From: an uncultured Clostridia bacterium
Lineage (GTDB): Bacteria; Bacillota; Clostridia; Lachnospirales; CAMVHY01
Assembly (NCBI GenBank): GCA_946415665.1
Contig: CAMKTI010000001.1
Location: forward strand, 1 to 43,943
Length of the DNA: 43,943 bases
Direction of reading: 5' to 3'
Below the pieces are notes generated by a model that did no database searches, was not told the origin of the DNA, and saw only the letters and a list, made by a program, of their open reading frames with translations. The position numbers and the translations under genes are program-made. Of this stretch, positions 9,702 through 18,997 are shown one piece after another (position 1 is the stretch's first letter; each line of letters opens with the position of its first letter).

Positions 9702-9816
9702 ATTCAAATTATATTCTTTTTATAGATTTAACTTCATTTTTTTATATTGAGTCTCTTTTTTGATTAGCTATTTATTAAAATTTCCGCAAGCTCTATGTAT
9801 AAAAAATCTTATTTAC

Positions 9817-9850
9817 AAAAAAAAATCGTGATTATAAAATCACGTTTTTT
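9817..9850. terminator. Bidirectional intrinsic terminator
   Basis: An inverted repeat CGTGAT / ATCACG (9827-9844, loop TATAAA) is flanked by A's on the left and T's on the right. It sits between the convergent ends of the aminotransferase (+) and alaS (-) and would serve both strands. Confidence 0.8.
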
Positions 9851-9856
9851 ATTTTT

Positions 9857-12496
9857 TTATCCCAACAAAACATTTTTTATTTCGCTTACAACTAAATTCA
9901 AATCATTAAGATTTATTCCTCCGAGCTGCGCATAATTTTTTCTTCCGCCACCATTTCCACCAAATTTATACGCCAAATTTTTTATTATCTCATTAGCATT
10001 TAAATCCAAATCATCTGTCCTACTAAAAATCAAATTAATTTTATTTTCATTTTTATTAACTAAAACAACCACACACTTTTTTAACTTATTTTTTATTTTA
10101 TCCGCGACATCTCTCAAAAATTTTAAATCAAAATCATCAAAGCTATCAAAAACAAAATTCATATTATTTATAAGCTCACATTTATCACAAATTTTTTTAG
10201 CCATCTCACTCGACAAAATATTCTCTAGTCTAGCGATTTTATTTTTATTTTTTTTATCATTATCAATAAAACTTTTAAGCTTATGCAAAAAATTATTTTT
10301 ATCGGCTTTTAATAAAACACACGCTTCCAAAATTTCTTTTTGCCTTTTATTACAAAAATCAATTGCCTTTGGCCCTGTCACAGCTTCTATTCTTCTGATT
10401 CCTGCCGAAACACCACTTTCACTAATTATTTTAAAACAATTTATTTGCGCCGTATTTTTTACATGCGTCCCGCTACATAATTCCTGACTATAATTTCCGA
10501 TTTTTACAACGCGAACAATATCTCTATATTTTTCATCAAACAAAGCCGTCGCTCCAGAATCAATCGCTTCATTAATTTCCTTTTTTTCAGTTTTAACTTC
10601 CAGACTCTCAAAAATTTTTTTATTCAATTCATTTTCAATCAACTCCAAATCTTTCTCACTCAAAACTTTTTTACATAAAAAATCAAATCTAAAATAATTT
10701 TCATCTATATAAGAACCCATTTGTTTTGTTTCATCAAATATTTTTTCTCTCAAAATCTTGTGTAACAAATGCGTCGCCGTGTGATTTCTCGCAATACAAA
10801 ATCTTTTCTCAAAATCTAATTTTAAATTCCCAGTTTGCTCTAATTTTATAAATCCGGATATTAATTTTGCTTTGTGAATATACTTATCGCCAAAAATTTT
10901 TTTGCAATCAATTATTTTTGCCTCGCCTGTTTCAGTTTTTAAAATTCCTGAATCAGAAATTTGCCCTGATTCTTCAGCAAAAAAAATTGTCTTGTCAAAA
11001 ATAATATAAAACTCTTGCTCTTCATTTCTTATTTCATTTTTAATTCCGATATCATTTTCGATCAACATCACAATTTTTGCATCACCAATCTCAAAATTTT
11101 CGTAACCTATAAATTCTGTCGCATCCAATTTTTTTATTTCTTCTTGCACTTCAATTAAAAATCCGTTTTCATTTTTATTTACTTGCGATTTTCTCGCGCG
11201 TTCTTTTTGCTTTTCAAGTTCAATTTCAAATTCCTTTTCATCAATCATAACTTCATTTTCACTCGCAAACTCTTTCATCAAATCCATATTAAAACCAAAA
11301 GTATCATGTAATTTAAAAGCTTCTTTTCCAGATATAATATTTTTTCCCTGTTCTTTCGTTTTTTCTATCAAATCCATAAAAATATTTAATCCACCCAAAA
11401 TCACATCATTAAATTTTTTTTCTTCATCCAAAATAATTTTCGCAATCTCATCTTTTTTATCAGCTAAATTTTTATAATAATCGCCAAAAATTTTTACTAC
11501 TAGCTCAATCAACTCAGCTAAAAAATTTTTCTTCTCGATATTTAAAATTTTAATCCGACAAAGTGCACGTCTAATCAATCTCCTTAAAATATATCCGCGC
11601 CCCTCATTCGAAATAAAAATATCATCTGCAATCATAAAAACCGCAGCTTTAATATGATCCGCAATAATTCTAATCGCAATATCTTTTTTTTCACTTTCCC
11701 CATAATTTATTTTCGCTCCATCGGCAATTTTATTTATTATTTCGCGCATTGTATCAATTTCAAAAATCGAATTCACATTTTGCATTACAACCGAAATTCT
11801 TTCTAAACCCATGCCCGTATCAATATTTTTTTGTTTTAATTTCGAATAGCTACCATCAGGATTTTTATTAAATTGCGTAAAAACTAAATTCCAAATTTCG
11901 ATAAACCTATCGCAATCACATCCAGGTCCACAATTTTTTTCCCCACAACCAAATTTTTCCCCACGATCAAAATAAATTTCTGAACATGGTCCGCATGGTC
12001 CTTCTCCAATTTCCCAAAAATTATCTTCTTTATCCATTTTAAAAATTTTTTTTGCGTCAATATTTTTTTGCCAAATTTCAAACGCTTCATCGTCATCTTT
12101 ATAAACCGTCACAAATAATTTTTCTTTCGGCAAATTTAAAATCTGCGTAACAAATTCCCACGCCCAATTAATTGCTTTGTCTTTAAAATAATCACCAAAC
12201 GAAAAATTTCCTAACATCTCAAAAAAAGTTGCATGCCGCGATGTTTTCCCAACGTTTTCAATATCATTTGTCCTCACACATTTTTGACAAGTTGTCACTC
12301 TAAACGACGGCGGTTTTTCTTGCCCTGAAAAATATTTTTTTAATGGCGCCATCCCTGCATTAATTAATAAAAGACTTTTGTCGTGATAATCCGGAATCAA
12401 CGAAAACGATTCCAATTTTAAATGTCCTTTACTCTCAAAAAAATTAAGATATAACTCCCGTAATTTCGATTGCGTAAAAAATAATTCGCTCGACAT
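9857..12496 (-). CDS. alaS: Alanyl-tRNA synthetase
   Basis: AlaRS charges tRNA-Ala and edits mischarged Ser and Gly. The 879-residue protein is full length and open. Blocks from the N-terminus are FFESKGHLKLESFSLIP, the class II core with TCQKCVRTNDIENVGKTSRHATFFEMLGN split here as two adjoining motifs, FGDYFKDKAINWAWE, ISNEGRGYILRRLIRRALCR, then the editing-domain zinc ligands HTATHLLH (about residue 569) and CSGTHV (about 670), and the C-terminal C-Ala glycine loop GGNGGGRKNYAQLGG (about 852). A GGAGGG ribosome site precedes ATG 12496. It is strongly Lys/Asn/Ile rich. Its intactness is an internal control against sequencing error as the cause of the broken genes. Confidence 0.96.
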   Translation of the reverse strand: MSSELFFTQSKLRELYLNFFESKGHLKLESFSLIPDYHDKSLLLINAGMAPLKKYFSGQEKPPSFRVTTCQKCVRTNDIENVGKTSRHATFFEMLGNFSFGDYFKDKAINWAWEFVTQILNLPKEKLFVTVYKDDDEAFEIWQKNIDAKKIFKMDKEDNFWEIGEGPCGPCSEIYFDRGEKFGCGEKNCGPGCDCDRFIEIWNLVFTQFNKNPDGSYSKLKQKNIDTGMGLERISVVMQNVNSIFEIDTMREIINKIADGAKINYGESEKKDIAIRIIADHIKAAVFMIADDIFISNEGRGYILRRLIRRALCRIKILNIEKKNFLAELIELVVKIFGDYYKNLADKKDEIAKIILDEEKKFNDVILGGLNIFMDLIEKTKEQGKNIISGKEAFKLHDTFGFNMDLMKEFASENEVMIDEKEFEIELEKQKERARKSQVNKNENGFLIEVQEEIKKLDATEFIGYENFEIGDAKIVMLIENDIGIKNEIRNEEQEFYIIFDKTIFFAEESGQISDSGILKTETGEAKIIDCKKIFGDKYIHKAKLISGFIKLEQTGNLKLDFEKRFCIARNHTATHLLHKILREKIFDETKQMGSYIDENYFRFDFLCKKVLSEKDLELIENELNKKIFESLEVKTEKKEINEAIDSGATALFDEKYRDIVRVVKIGNYSQELCSGTHVKNTAQINCFKIISESGVSAGIRRIEAVTGPKAIDFCNKRQKEILEACVLLKADKNNFLHKLKSFIDNDKKNKNKIARLENILSSEMAKKICDKCELINNMNFVFDSFDDFDLKFLRDVADKIKNKLKKCVVVLVNKNENKINLIFSRTDDLDLNANEIIKNLAYKFGGNGGGRKNYAQLGGINLNDLNLVVSEIKNVLLG

Positions 12497-12711
12497 AAAT
12501 TTCCCTCCAACAATTTTTTAAAATCATATTTTTTTTACAGGGCGTATTATATCACCGAATTTAATTTGCTTTATTTTATTTTTTAATATTTTTGCGAGCG
12601 ATTTAAATTTCCAAAAATAAATTTAAAAAAATAATAGTACGGGAGAAATAAAATCACACGAACCAAAAAAAATTTTTAAACGATGATTTATATTCAATTT
12701 TTTTTCAAAAC
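12497..12711. other. Intergenic, alaS upstream region
   Basis: Very AT-rich sequence between alaS and the terminator of the next gene. It must hold the alaS promoter, but I cannot choose one confidently among many AT-rich candidates. No T-box-like specifier structure was recognisable by eye. Confidence 0.4.
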
Positions 12712-12747
12712 AAAAAAGCAGACCAATTTTTTTTGATCTGCTTTTTC
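12712..12747 (-). terminator. Intrinsic terminator of the 12.8-15.7 kb gene
   Basis: An inverted repeat AAAAGCAGA / TCTGCTTTT encloses a T-rich loop, with runs of A and T on both flanks. It lies about 35 bases after the stop at 12,783 on the minus strand and is roughly symmetrical, so it could also stop plus-strand transcription. Confidence 0.75.
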
Positions 12748-12782
12748 TTTCAAACTAAAAATAAATTTTAATAACAACCCAT

Positions 12783-14165
12783 TTAAAGATTATCAATCTG
12801 ATTTAAATCTTCATTACTGTCAGATAGCAGTAAAAATTTTTTTTTCCCAGAACTCGTATCAATAATGTTATTATCAATTTCAATATCGATATCATTTCTG
12901 ACTCCAACTCCACTATTAATTTTGATTAAATTATTTTTCTCCTGGTCTATAACAATATTGTTGTTCTGATTTTCTTCTTTTATTTTTAGTTTCCATTCTT
13001 GCAATTCATTATATTGTGCTCTGCCTTTTTTAATAGTCTCAGGATCTTTAAATTTTCTTACACAATCTCTACCGTCTGCTTTATAAAAAGCATATCCTAC
13101 TTTACAAAAATAAATGATATATAAAATGCCGCGAAAAGTGATTAAAGGCAGAAAAAATAATACTTCACATACCATAAATAAGATTCTTAAACCGGTACCG
13201 ACATATTCGCAACGCCAAAAAAAAGACAACGCACAGTCAGATATAAAAGCTAAACTCATTTCATATTTTTCGGACCATATATTGAGACTCAAAAGTTTAT
13301 CAAATGTTCCATTAGCAAATATATTTACTACCGGAACAACTACTATTCCACTCTTTTTTTTATAAAATTCATTTCCTTTTTTTATTTTCACAAGATTCGA
13401 TTGTGTCACATGGTCTTTATTATTTTGATCGAGATTATTATTTGTAAAATAACAAGCTGCTCTGCAAATATTTAATTTTTCTTCCTGAGTTAGATCTATA
13501 TTTACTCCATCAAGCAAAATATTTAAACATATCTCAGGATAAGTTAATTTTGAATTACTTTTTCGCGTGTCACGCATCTTTTTATATAGCCGATTAAATT
13601 TGTCATCTGAATTTGATTCGATAGCAGATATTATATTTTCTATATTTCGGACAAGTTTTTCACAATCGTTCGCACTCATATTAAAAATTTTATCCGGAAA
13701 TAACGGTGCATATAAAAAAGTTTGAATATAATTTAAGGGAGAAAATGGCTTATCGTGATCTTTTGATTCATCTGAATCATAATTATAAAAATACTCTGGC
13801 AACATTTTTCCCGGTTTATTACATATATTTCCCAAATATTTTTCAAGATTCTTAATAAACGTTGACCCTAAATATTCCGAAAAAAAATGGTTTCGTACAC
13901 CATTTAAAAATTCTTTTTGCTTTGATTGCCCTGTACTTTCATAAATAGAGTCTATATAGCTATATAAAAAACCACTCAACACGTCTTTTAAAAAATTGTT
14001 ATCTATTTCTATTTCCATTTTTGTTTTCATAAACTCAATTAACCCATCACAATCTACTTCTTCAAATTTCTGCCCAAATTCTTCTTTTGTTTCTGGTAGT
14101 TTACCTTTAAAAACACTCTGCATTTTATTTTTAAATTCATCAAATTCACCATCGAAGTCATGCAA
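12783..14165 (-). CDS. Unknown membrane-anchored protein, C-terminal part of a split gene
   Basis: I do not recognise this protein. The 460 codons have no good start: the first usable codon is TTG 14165, without a ribosome site. The frame is the same as that of the gene ending at 14178, separated only by TAA (14180-14178) and four codons, so this is almost certainly the C-terminal half of one protein of about 970 residues. The sequence is acidic and Asn/Lys rich. A strongly hydrophobic stretch at about residues 310-355 (FFWRCEYVGTG through IIYFCKVGYAFY) could form two membrane segments, followed by a Lys/Glu-rich and Asn/Ile-rich tail. It may be a large surface-associated or secreted host-interaction protein (inference), but no signal peptide is visible. 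Confidence 0.6.
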   Translation of the reverse strand: MHDFDGEFDEFKNKMQSVFKGKLPETKEEFGQKFEEVDCDGLIEFMKTKMEIEIDNNFLKDVLSGFLYSYIDSIYESTGQSKQKEFLNGVRNHFFSEYLGSTFIKNLEKYLGNICNKPGKMLPEYFYNYDSDESKDHDKPFSPLNYIQTFLYAPLFPDKIFNMSANDCEKLVRNIENIISAIESNSDDKFNRLYKKMRDTRKSNSKLTYPEICLNILLDGVNIDLTQEEKLNICRAACYFTNNNLDQNNKDHVTQSNLVKIKKGNEFYKKKSGIVVVPVVNIFANGTFDKLLSLNIWSEKYEMSLAFISDCALSFFWRCEYVGTGLRILFMVCEVLFFLPLITFRGILYIIYFCKVGYAFYKADGRDCVRKFKDPETIKKGRAQYNELQEWKLKIKEENQNNNIVIDQEKNNLIKINSGVGVRNDIDIEIDNNIIDTSSGKKKFLLLSDSNEDLNQIDNL

Positions 14166-14177
14166 TGTTGCAGATGT

Positions 14178-15692
14178 TTATAAATCTGCTTTTCCATAAT
14201 CAAAATATTTATTTCCTAAGCACAAATCACCATCTCTCAATCCTGACATTACATTAAACCTTATACCTGAAAAAAAATCTTTACTGTGATTAGAGTATTC
14301 GTCTTTTATCTTATAGATAGCTGATGTATTGTTTCTTTCGTTGCCTTTTACATTACTAAAATAGTATTTTAACCTTTTTTTAACAGCTGTTTTCATCAAA
14401 AAAATAAAATTATCCAGATTTTGAATACGATTTTCATTTCTAGCTGCGTTACATATATTATTTATTATTTCATCTATTTCATAATCAATTTTGGATTTAT
14501 TATCTTTAGTATTATAACTTCTGATTGAGTCGAACGTATTGAATGTCATTATATAATTAAGATCATCAATAAATTTATCCACATAATTTTTTAATTCCTT
14601 TTCCTTTTCCGAATTCATTCTTTTAATACGAGCAAGAATTTTTTCATTTGCAGAGTCAAAATATTTATCAACACAGATACTTTCTTCAACTTTAATATTA
14701 CCGTTTTCATTTATTACATTATACGTGTTTTCATCCAAAAACAATTTCAATACTCTTTCGGTTATTTTCTTGCCATGCTCATTCAATACTGAACCACTAC
14801 TTATAAATCCCTCTGCATATGGCCGAGTTTGATTACAAGAAACTTTATCGAGTAAATAGTTTATTGTATCAGGGGCAATTCCTCCGATATGGTAGCGTGA
14901 CAAACCTTTACTAAAGAATGGTAATTTTTTATTAAAAAGCGAAAATAAGTCGTGCTTTTTATCGTCAATATCACATCTATCTCCACTGCCTTTTCCACGC
15001 ACAGCCATATTAAAAAATTGTATTTCATTTTTATCATGTTCAGTCAAAATTCTAGCGTTGTTATACAAATCGTTTCGCTGGTCAGAAAGTAAATTTTTAA
15101 TATCATACTTTGTTATCCCTATCTTTTGCAACGCACATTCCCATTCCATTCGATGTACCATATCTTGCAAGGATTTAAAAAATTTTTCTGGTACGGACAG
15201 ATCTGTAATTGTGGCACAATCTTTATATTGTTCTTGATATATCTCATCTGACCTACAAGTATTATCCGGCGAACAACTTAATATAGATGTTTCATCTTCG
15301 AAAACATTAAAAGATGTACAAATCTGAATTCCTGGAGTTTCAAAACGATTTCCATCTTTATCTTCCAAAACAACCATATGATCATTTTCTGTCGGCACAA
15401 AATTTTTAATCACTGCGGTTAGTCTATCTGCACGCCATCTTGTAAAGCCCTTTATGTACTCTATACAATTACTATAATCCGTTTGGTCTGATTGTTTAGA
15501 TAAAAAATTTAATAATTCAAGTATACACACCAAATTATTAAAATATTTTTCTCCGTTTATTTTATCATTCAGCATCTCCAGTATTTTTGAATCTAACTCA
15601 CCTTCATTAGAAAATATTTTTTCATATTCATCAAACAAACTTTTTTTACCCTTATTTGAAAATATTTTTTCTATTGCAGCGTTGTCACGCAT
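14178..15692 (-). CDS. Unknown protein, N-terminal part of a split gene
   Basis: Unknown function, 504 residues. The start ATG 15692 has an excellent GGAGGTAA ribosome site. The N-terminus carries a short repeat, EKIFSNKGKK and EKIFSNEGEL (about residues 8-32). The rest is mainly helical, charged and Asn rich, with no signal peptide or membrane segment. It stops at TAA 14180-14178, after which the same frame continues for 464 more codons as the gene at 12783-14165; the two probably formed one reading frame (a CAA to TAA change would explain it). It could instead be a truncated but stable product. There are no clear homologues from memory. Confidence 0.6.
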   Translation of the reverse strand: MRDNAAIEKIFSNKGKKSLFDEYEKIFSNEGELDSKILEMLNDKINGEKYFNNLVCILELLNFLSKQSDQTDYSNCIEYIKGFTRWRADRLTAVIKNFVPTENDHMVVLEDKDGNRFETPGIQICTSFNVFEDETSILSCSPDNTCRSDEIYQEQYKDCATITDLSVPEKFFKSLQDMVHRMEWECALQKIGITKYDIKNLLSDQRNDLYNNARILTEHDKNEIQFFNMAVRGKGSGDRCDIDDKKHDLFSLFNKKLPFFSKGLSRYHIGGIAPDTINYLLDKVSCNQTRPYAEGFISSGSVLNEHGKKITERVLKLFLDENTYNVINENGNIKVEESICVDKYFDSANEKILARIKRMNSEKEKELKNYVDKFIDDLNYIMTFNTFDSIRSYNTKDNKSKIDYEIDEIINNICNAARNENRIQNLDNFIFLMKTAVKKRLKYYFSNVKGNERNNTSAIYKIKDEYSNHSKDFFSGIRFNVMSGLRDGDLCLGNKYFDYGKADL

Positions 15693-15902
15693 ATCAATGT
15701 TACCTCCATTAACTTCTAAAATTAATTTTTTTCTATTTTTGAATGATAAAACAAAATTTTTTATTTGTCAAGTGGCAATTCAAATATTTTTATAAAAAAA
15801 TTATTTTTTTGATATACAAATCAAATAAACTGTATTTTTTATCCGCGACATTTATTTATTTATTTTTCATTCGTTTGGCATAAAATATTTTTTAACTCAA
15901 AA
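15693..15902. other. Intergenic, upstream of the split unknown gene
   Basis: AT-rich, with homopolymer runs. It carries the promoter region for the minus-strand gene, but no element is clear enough to name. Confidence 0.35.
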
Positions 15903-15942
15903 AAAAAATCTGCTGCGATAAATTACTCACAACAGATTTTTA
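15903..15942 (-). terminator. Intrinsic terminator after hpf
   Basis: On the minus strand AAAATCTGTTGTGAG and CGCAGCAGATTTTTT form a stem of about ten pairs followed by a T run. It lies about 40 bases downstream of the hpf stop. Confidence 0.75.
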
Positions 15943-15978
15943 CTTTTGGCAAATTATTATTTTTGATTTATTTATTAC

Positions 15979-16536
15979 CTAAATCTTTGGCTCAATTAAT
16001 CCATACGAACCATTTTTTCGCTTATAAACAACATTTACCTCGTTAGTCAAACTATTTAAGAAAACATAAAAACTATGTCCAATTAATTCAAGTTCCATAA
16101 CGGCTTCTTCTGGATCCATTGGTTTTACTGCAAAAGATTTTATACGCTCAATATTTACAACCGTTTCTTCATCTAAATTATTATCACTTTCACTTATAGC
16201 AAACGACAAATTCGATTCTTCAGCAAAACTCGAATTTTTTTTAGACAAACGATTTAATCTTTCTTTATATCTTCGCATTTGCTTTCTCAAAATATCAACT
16301 ATTTCATCAATCGCTGCTTTCATATCCTGATCACTCGTTGCTTCTGCGTGTACAATTCTTTTTTTCAAATACATCGTTACTTCAACTTTTTTCTCAAAAC
16401 CAATCTCAATAAAACGGACGTTTATTTTACATTCGCCTGTTAATAATCTTCCAACATGATTTTTTATTTTATCCACAGCAAAATTTTTTATCTCGTCATT
16501 CATATCAAAATTTTGACTGACAAAATTAAATTTCAT
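15979..16536 (-). CDS. hpf: Long-form ribosome hibernation promoting factor
   Basis: Long HPF binds the 30S decoding centre in stationary phase and dimerises ribosomes into 100S particles. I chose ATG 16536 because GGAGGA lies 7 bases before it, inside what would be the coding sequence from an upstream ATG at 16551. The product is 185 residues: an N-terminal beta-alpha-beta-beta-beta-alpha ribosome-binding domain (FNFVSQNFDMNDEIKNFA to RKQMRRYKERL), an acidic linker, and the dimerisation domain KPMDPEEAVMELELIGHSFYVF with VNVVYKRKNGSYGLIEP. It is complete and typical of Firmicutes. Confidence 0.93.
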   Translation of the reverse strand: MKFNFVSQNFDMNDEIKNFAVDKIKNHVGRLLTGECKINVRFIEIGFEKKVEVTMYLKKRIVHAEATSDQDMKAAIDEIVDILRKQMRRYKERLNRLSKKNSSFAEESNLSFAISESDNNLDEETVVNIERIKSFAVKPMDPEEAVMELELIGHSFYVFLNSLTNEVNVVYKRKNGSYGLIEPKI

Positions 16537-16632
16537 TACAAATTCCTCCAAAAAAATAACTATTTAAGCTTTATAAAAAGCTAAACCAATTTAACTGCAA
16601 ACGGTTTTAAAAATCAAATAAATCTTTTTTTA

Positions 16633-17448
16633 TCAACTAATAATTAATTCTTGTCCCTCTTTTAAATTTTCACTAGACAAACGATTAGCATCAATAATTT
16701 TATGATAAGAATTTTTATTGCCATAAAATTTTTGGCTAATACTCGATAAAGTATCTCCACGCTGAACAATATATTTTTTTATATTATTTTCAGCAGCAAT
16801 TAAATTTTGCGTCTGGGCTATATTTTCTTGACTAGTATTATTATTTTGATTGCCAAGTTCTTCTATTATTTTTTTCATGTTTTCATTTTCACTCAAAGCT
16901 ATTTCTAATTGCTTTTTAATATTTTTATTTTCGCTTATTTCTAGCGCCATTAAATCAATATTTTTATTTAGTACTTTAATTTTATATAGCAAAACAACTG
17001 TGATACATAAAAAAATAATTATTAACGAGTTTAAAAATATTTTTCCAAAGCTAATTTTAACTTTTTTATGATTTTTAACTCCAAAGTCAAAATCTTGTGA
17101 TTCCGACATATCATCAAAAAAAGAATCTATTTCTTTTTTACTTACCGTGCAATCAAATATTTTGTTTTCGTTCGTCTCAATAACATTTTTATCCGGTGTT
17201 TTTTGTATTTTTATATCTTCTGATTCAGATGATAAAAATAATTTTTTGACTGAAACTGGCACTGATTCTTCTCGATAAAATCTCATAGTATCATCTAAAT
17301 TTTTGCCATCAGATTTTTTTTTAAAGTCATTTTTGTCATAAACACTATTACTATATTCTTTTATAAACTCTTTATATGTGTTTTGATTTTTTTTTGCATT
17401 GTCATGACCGTTATTTAAATCAAAGTTATTTATATCTGTTCCACTCAT
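16633..17448 (-). CDS. Membrane protein with C-terminal LysM domain
   Basis: A 271-residue bitopic protein. An acidic, low-complexity cytoplasmic N-terminus (about 1-130) is followed by one membrane helix at about 132-153 (LNSLIIIFLCITVVLLY), a coiled coil (about 155-205, LEIALSENENMKKIIEELG) and a LysM peptidoglycan-binding domain (about 224-271: YIVQRGDTLSSISQKFYG, KIIDANRLSSENLKEGQELII). The topology places LysM outside the cell. It resembles Firmicute LysM/DivIVA-neighbour envelope proteins, but I cannot assign a specific role. A GGAG lies about 12 bases before the start, a weak ribosome site. No damage is visible. Confidence 0.8.
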   Translation of the reverse strand: MSGTDINNFDLNNGHDNAKKNQNTYKEFIKEYSNSVYDKNDFKKKSDGKNLDDTMRFYREESVPVSVKKLFLSSESEDIKIQKTPDKNVIETNENKIFDCTVSKKEIDSFFDDMSESQDFDFGVKNHKKVKISFGKIFLNSLIIIFLCITVVLLYKIKVLNKNIDLMALEISENKNIKKQLEIALSENENMKKIIEELGNQNNNTSQENIAQTQNLIAAENNIKKYIVQRGDTLSSISQKFYGNKNSYHKIIDANRLSSENLKEGQELIIS

Positions 17449-17698
17449 TATTTTTTAATCACTCCAAATATATTTTTAGGTTTATTTTAATTATGATGTC
17501 TAAATATGTCAATAAAAAAATAGGTTAACTCCAAATAGAAATATTTGTCAGCAAAACATTTTTATATTCCACATTAAAAAGCAAAAAACAAAAATAAAGG
17601 CGCTGTCATACAAAAAATTGTTTTTACGCCTTTATTTATCTTTTATCCATCTTTATTTTAGTTGCAAACTGTTTTCATAATTAAATTTAATTTTGATC
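17449..17698. other. Intergenic with a stem-loop
   Basis: AT-rich sequence upstream of the LysM gene. An 11-base inverted repeat, AAATAAAGGCG (17592-17602) and CGCCTTTATTT (17627-17637), encloses a loop containing a second A5/T5 repeat. It could be a bidirectional terminator isolating the LysM gene from the IS scar that follows. There is no coding sequence. Confidence 0.5.
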
Positions 17699-17940
17699 TA
17701 GGCAGCGTTCAAATAAAAAACAAATTAAAAATAAAAGCACAAGAAACATCAAAAATAAAAATAGAATCAAGTTTATCATAACGAATAAAAACTTTTCTAA
17801 ATCCTTTCAATCGGAGATCGTTCGATATTGTTGTGTTGTTTATAAAGTTGTTTATCGTAGAACCAAGGGATTTTACGATTTTGTTTATATAGAAACAACT
17901 CTTCAATTTTTTTCTAACCTATAGTCGTTTTCCGTGATCC
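17699..17940 (-). mobile_element. IS5-family element remnant, same IS as at 22.4 kb
   Basis: The terminal repeat TAGGCAGCGTTCAAATAAAA starts at 17699. Going down the minus strand towards it, transposase C-terminal sequence can be read across frames: KQLYKQ, NNIER, then GFRKVFIRYDKLDSIFIF. These match the C-terminus in the copies at 0.6 and 23.2 kb. Only about 240 bases remain, so it is an inactive scar in minus orientation. Confidence 0.65.
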
Positions 17941-18142
17941 AATATTATAGCTTTAGATAGTATCGACAAAAACGAGGAAAAATTAAAGAAAGTAACAAAG
18001 CAATAAATGATAAATAGGAAGTGAAGCATTTAATCCAACGCTATTTAATCCGCTCTTTAATACGAGTCATCACTAAATCATCGCTTGTCAAGCGAAAAAA
18101 AAATTTCATAAGCTTGGTTTTATTACTAAAAATCAAAACTCA

Positions 18143-18640
18143 ATATTCATGGTAAAAAAAAACTTTTTGTTTGTCGAGTAGCAAACAAAATTTTTTTAGA
18201 GAGAATAATTTGAGAAAAAAGCGAGTGGTAACAAAAAAATTAAAGAGAAGCAAGAAACATGGAAATAGTACGAACAAAAAAAAAGCACGGAAGGCAACCG
18301 AAGTTTTAAAATAATGGGTAGCGACACCGCGCCAACGCTTGAATTTCAAAAATGTATTTTCGATAATACGTCACAAACAATATAAATCAGAATCAAAATT
18401 TCGTTTGGATTTCCGATCGGACTTTGGTGTGATAACTGTTTTAATGCCAAGTTTCTCAGCGTAATTAATAATTGAATTTGTATCATAAACCGGATCCACA
18501 AACAAAGTACTAAGCTTAATTGCTTTTATTAAATTCAGTGAAACTTTTGCGCAACCTATATTCTGGTTGCCTCCTTTCGCCACTGTTGCATGTAATATGC
18601 ACCTTTATATGGTTTGAATCTATCATTGCTACAACATTTT
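18143..18640 (-). pseudogene. Remnant of a second, different IS5-family transposase
   Basis: Minus-strand fragments read MIDSNHIKVHI (first Asp block), AKGGNQNIG, STLFVDPVYDTNSIINYAEKLGIKTVITPKSD (second Asp block, VDPVYD), FDSDLY, then in another frame LKFKRWRGVATHYFKTSVAFRAFF (C-terminal helix). The order is that of IS5-like DDE transposases, but the sequence differs clearly from the other IS copies here. Several frameshifts and stops are present, and it is non-functional. Confidence 0.6.
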
Positions 18641-18997
18641 TTAATCCCGCTCTTTTCTTTTATGTGATCTTTTATTTTTTTCCCACCATTCATCTCTTAC
18701 ATCATTTTTTCTATAGCTTCTTTCTCCATTTTTCTTCTTCATTTTATTTTCTTCTCTCTTTCATTCATTTTTTATCCACTTATATTATATATCTTCTAAT
18801 TTTGTCGACATTATCTAACAGTCTTTTTTTAAATATTTTTTTTCCCAGTAATCACGCCAAGCTTATTTCGTTTCGTTGCTACATGTTTATTCTATTTATT
18901 TTTGATTTTGATTTTTTTTACATAAAAAAATCCCCGAAAATAAAATTTACTTTTGGTGATAAAACAATCTACAGCTCAAATTCAGACCTTGTTTTAT
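18641..18997. other. Low-complexity, pyrimidine-rich stretch
   Basis: The plus strand is almost entirely T and C and gives long but compositionally implausible frames. It probably holds the eroded 5' part of the neighbouring transposase remnant plus the 3' flank of the sortase gene. I see no real gene. Confidence 0.4.
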
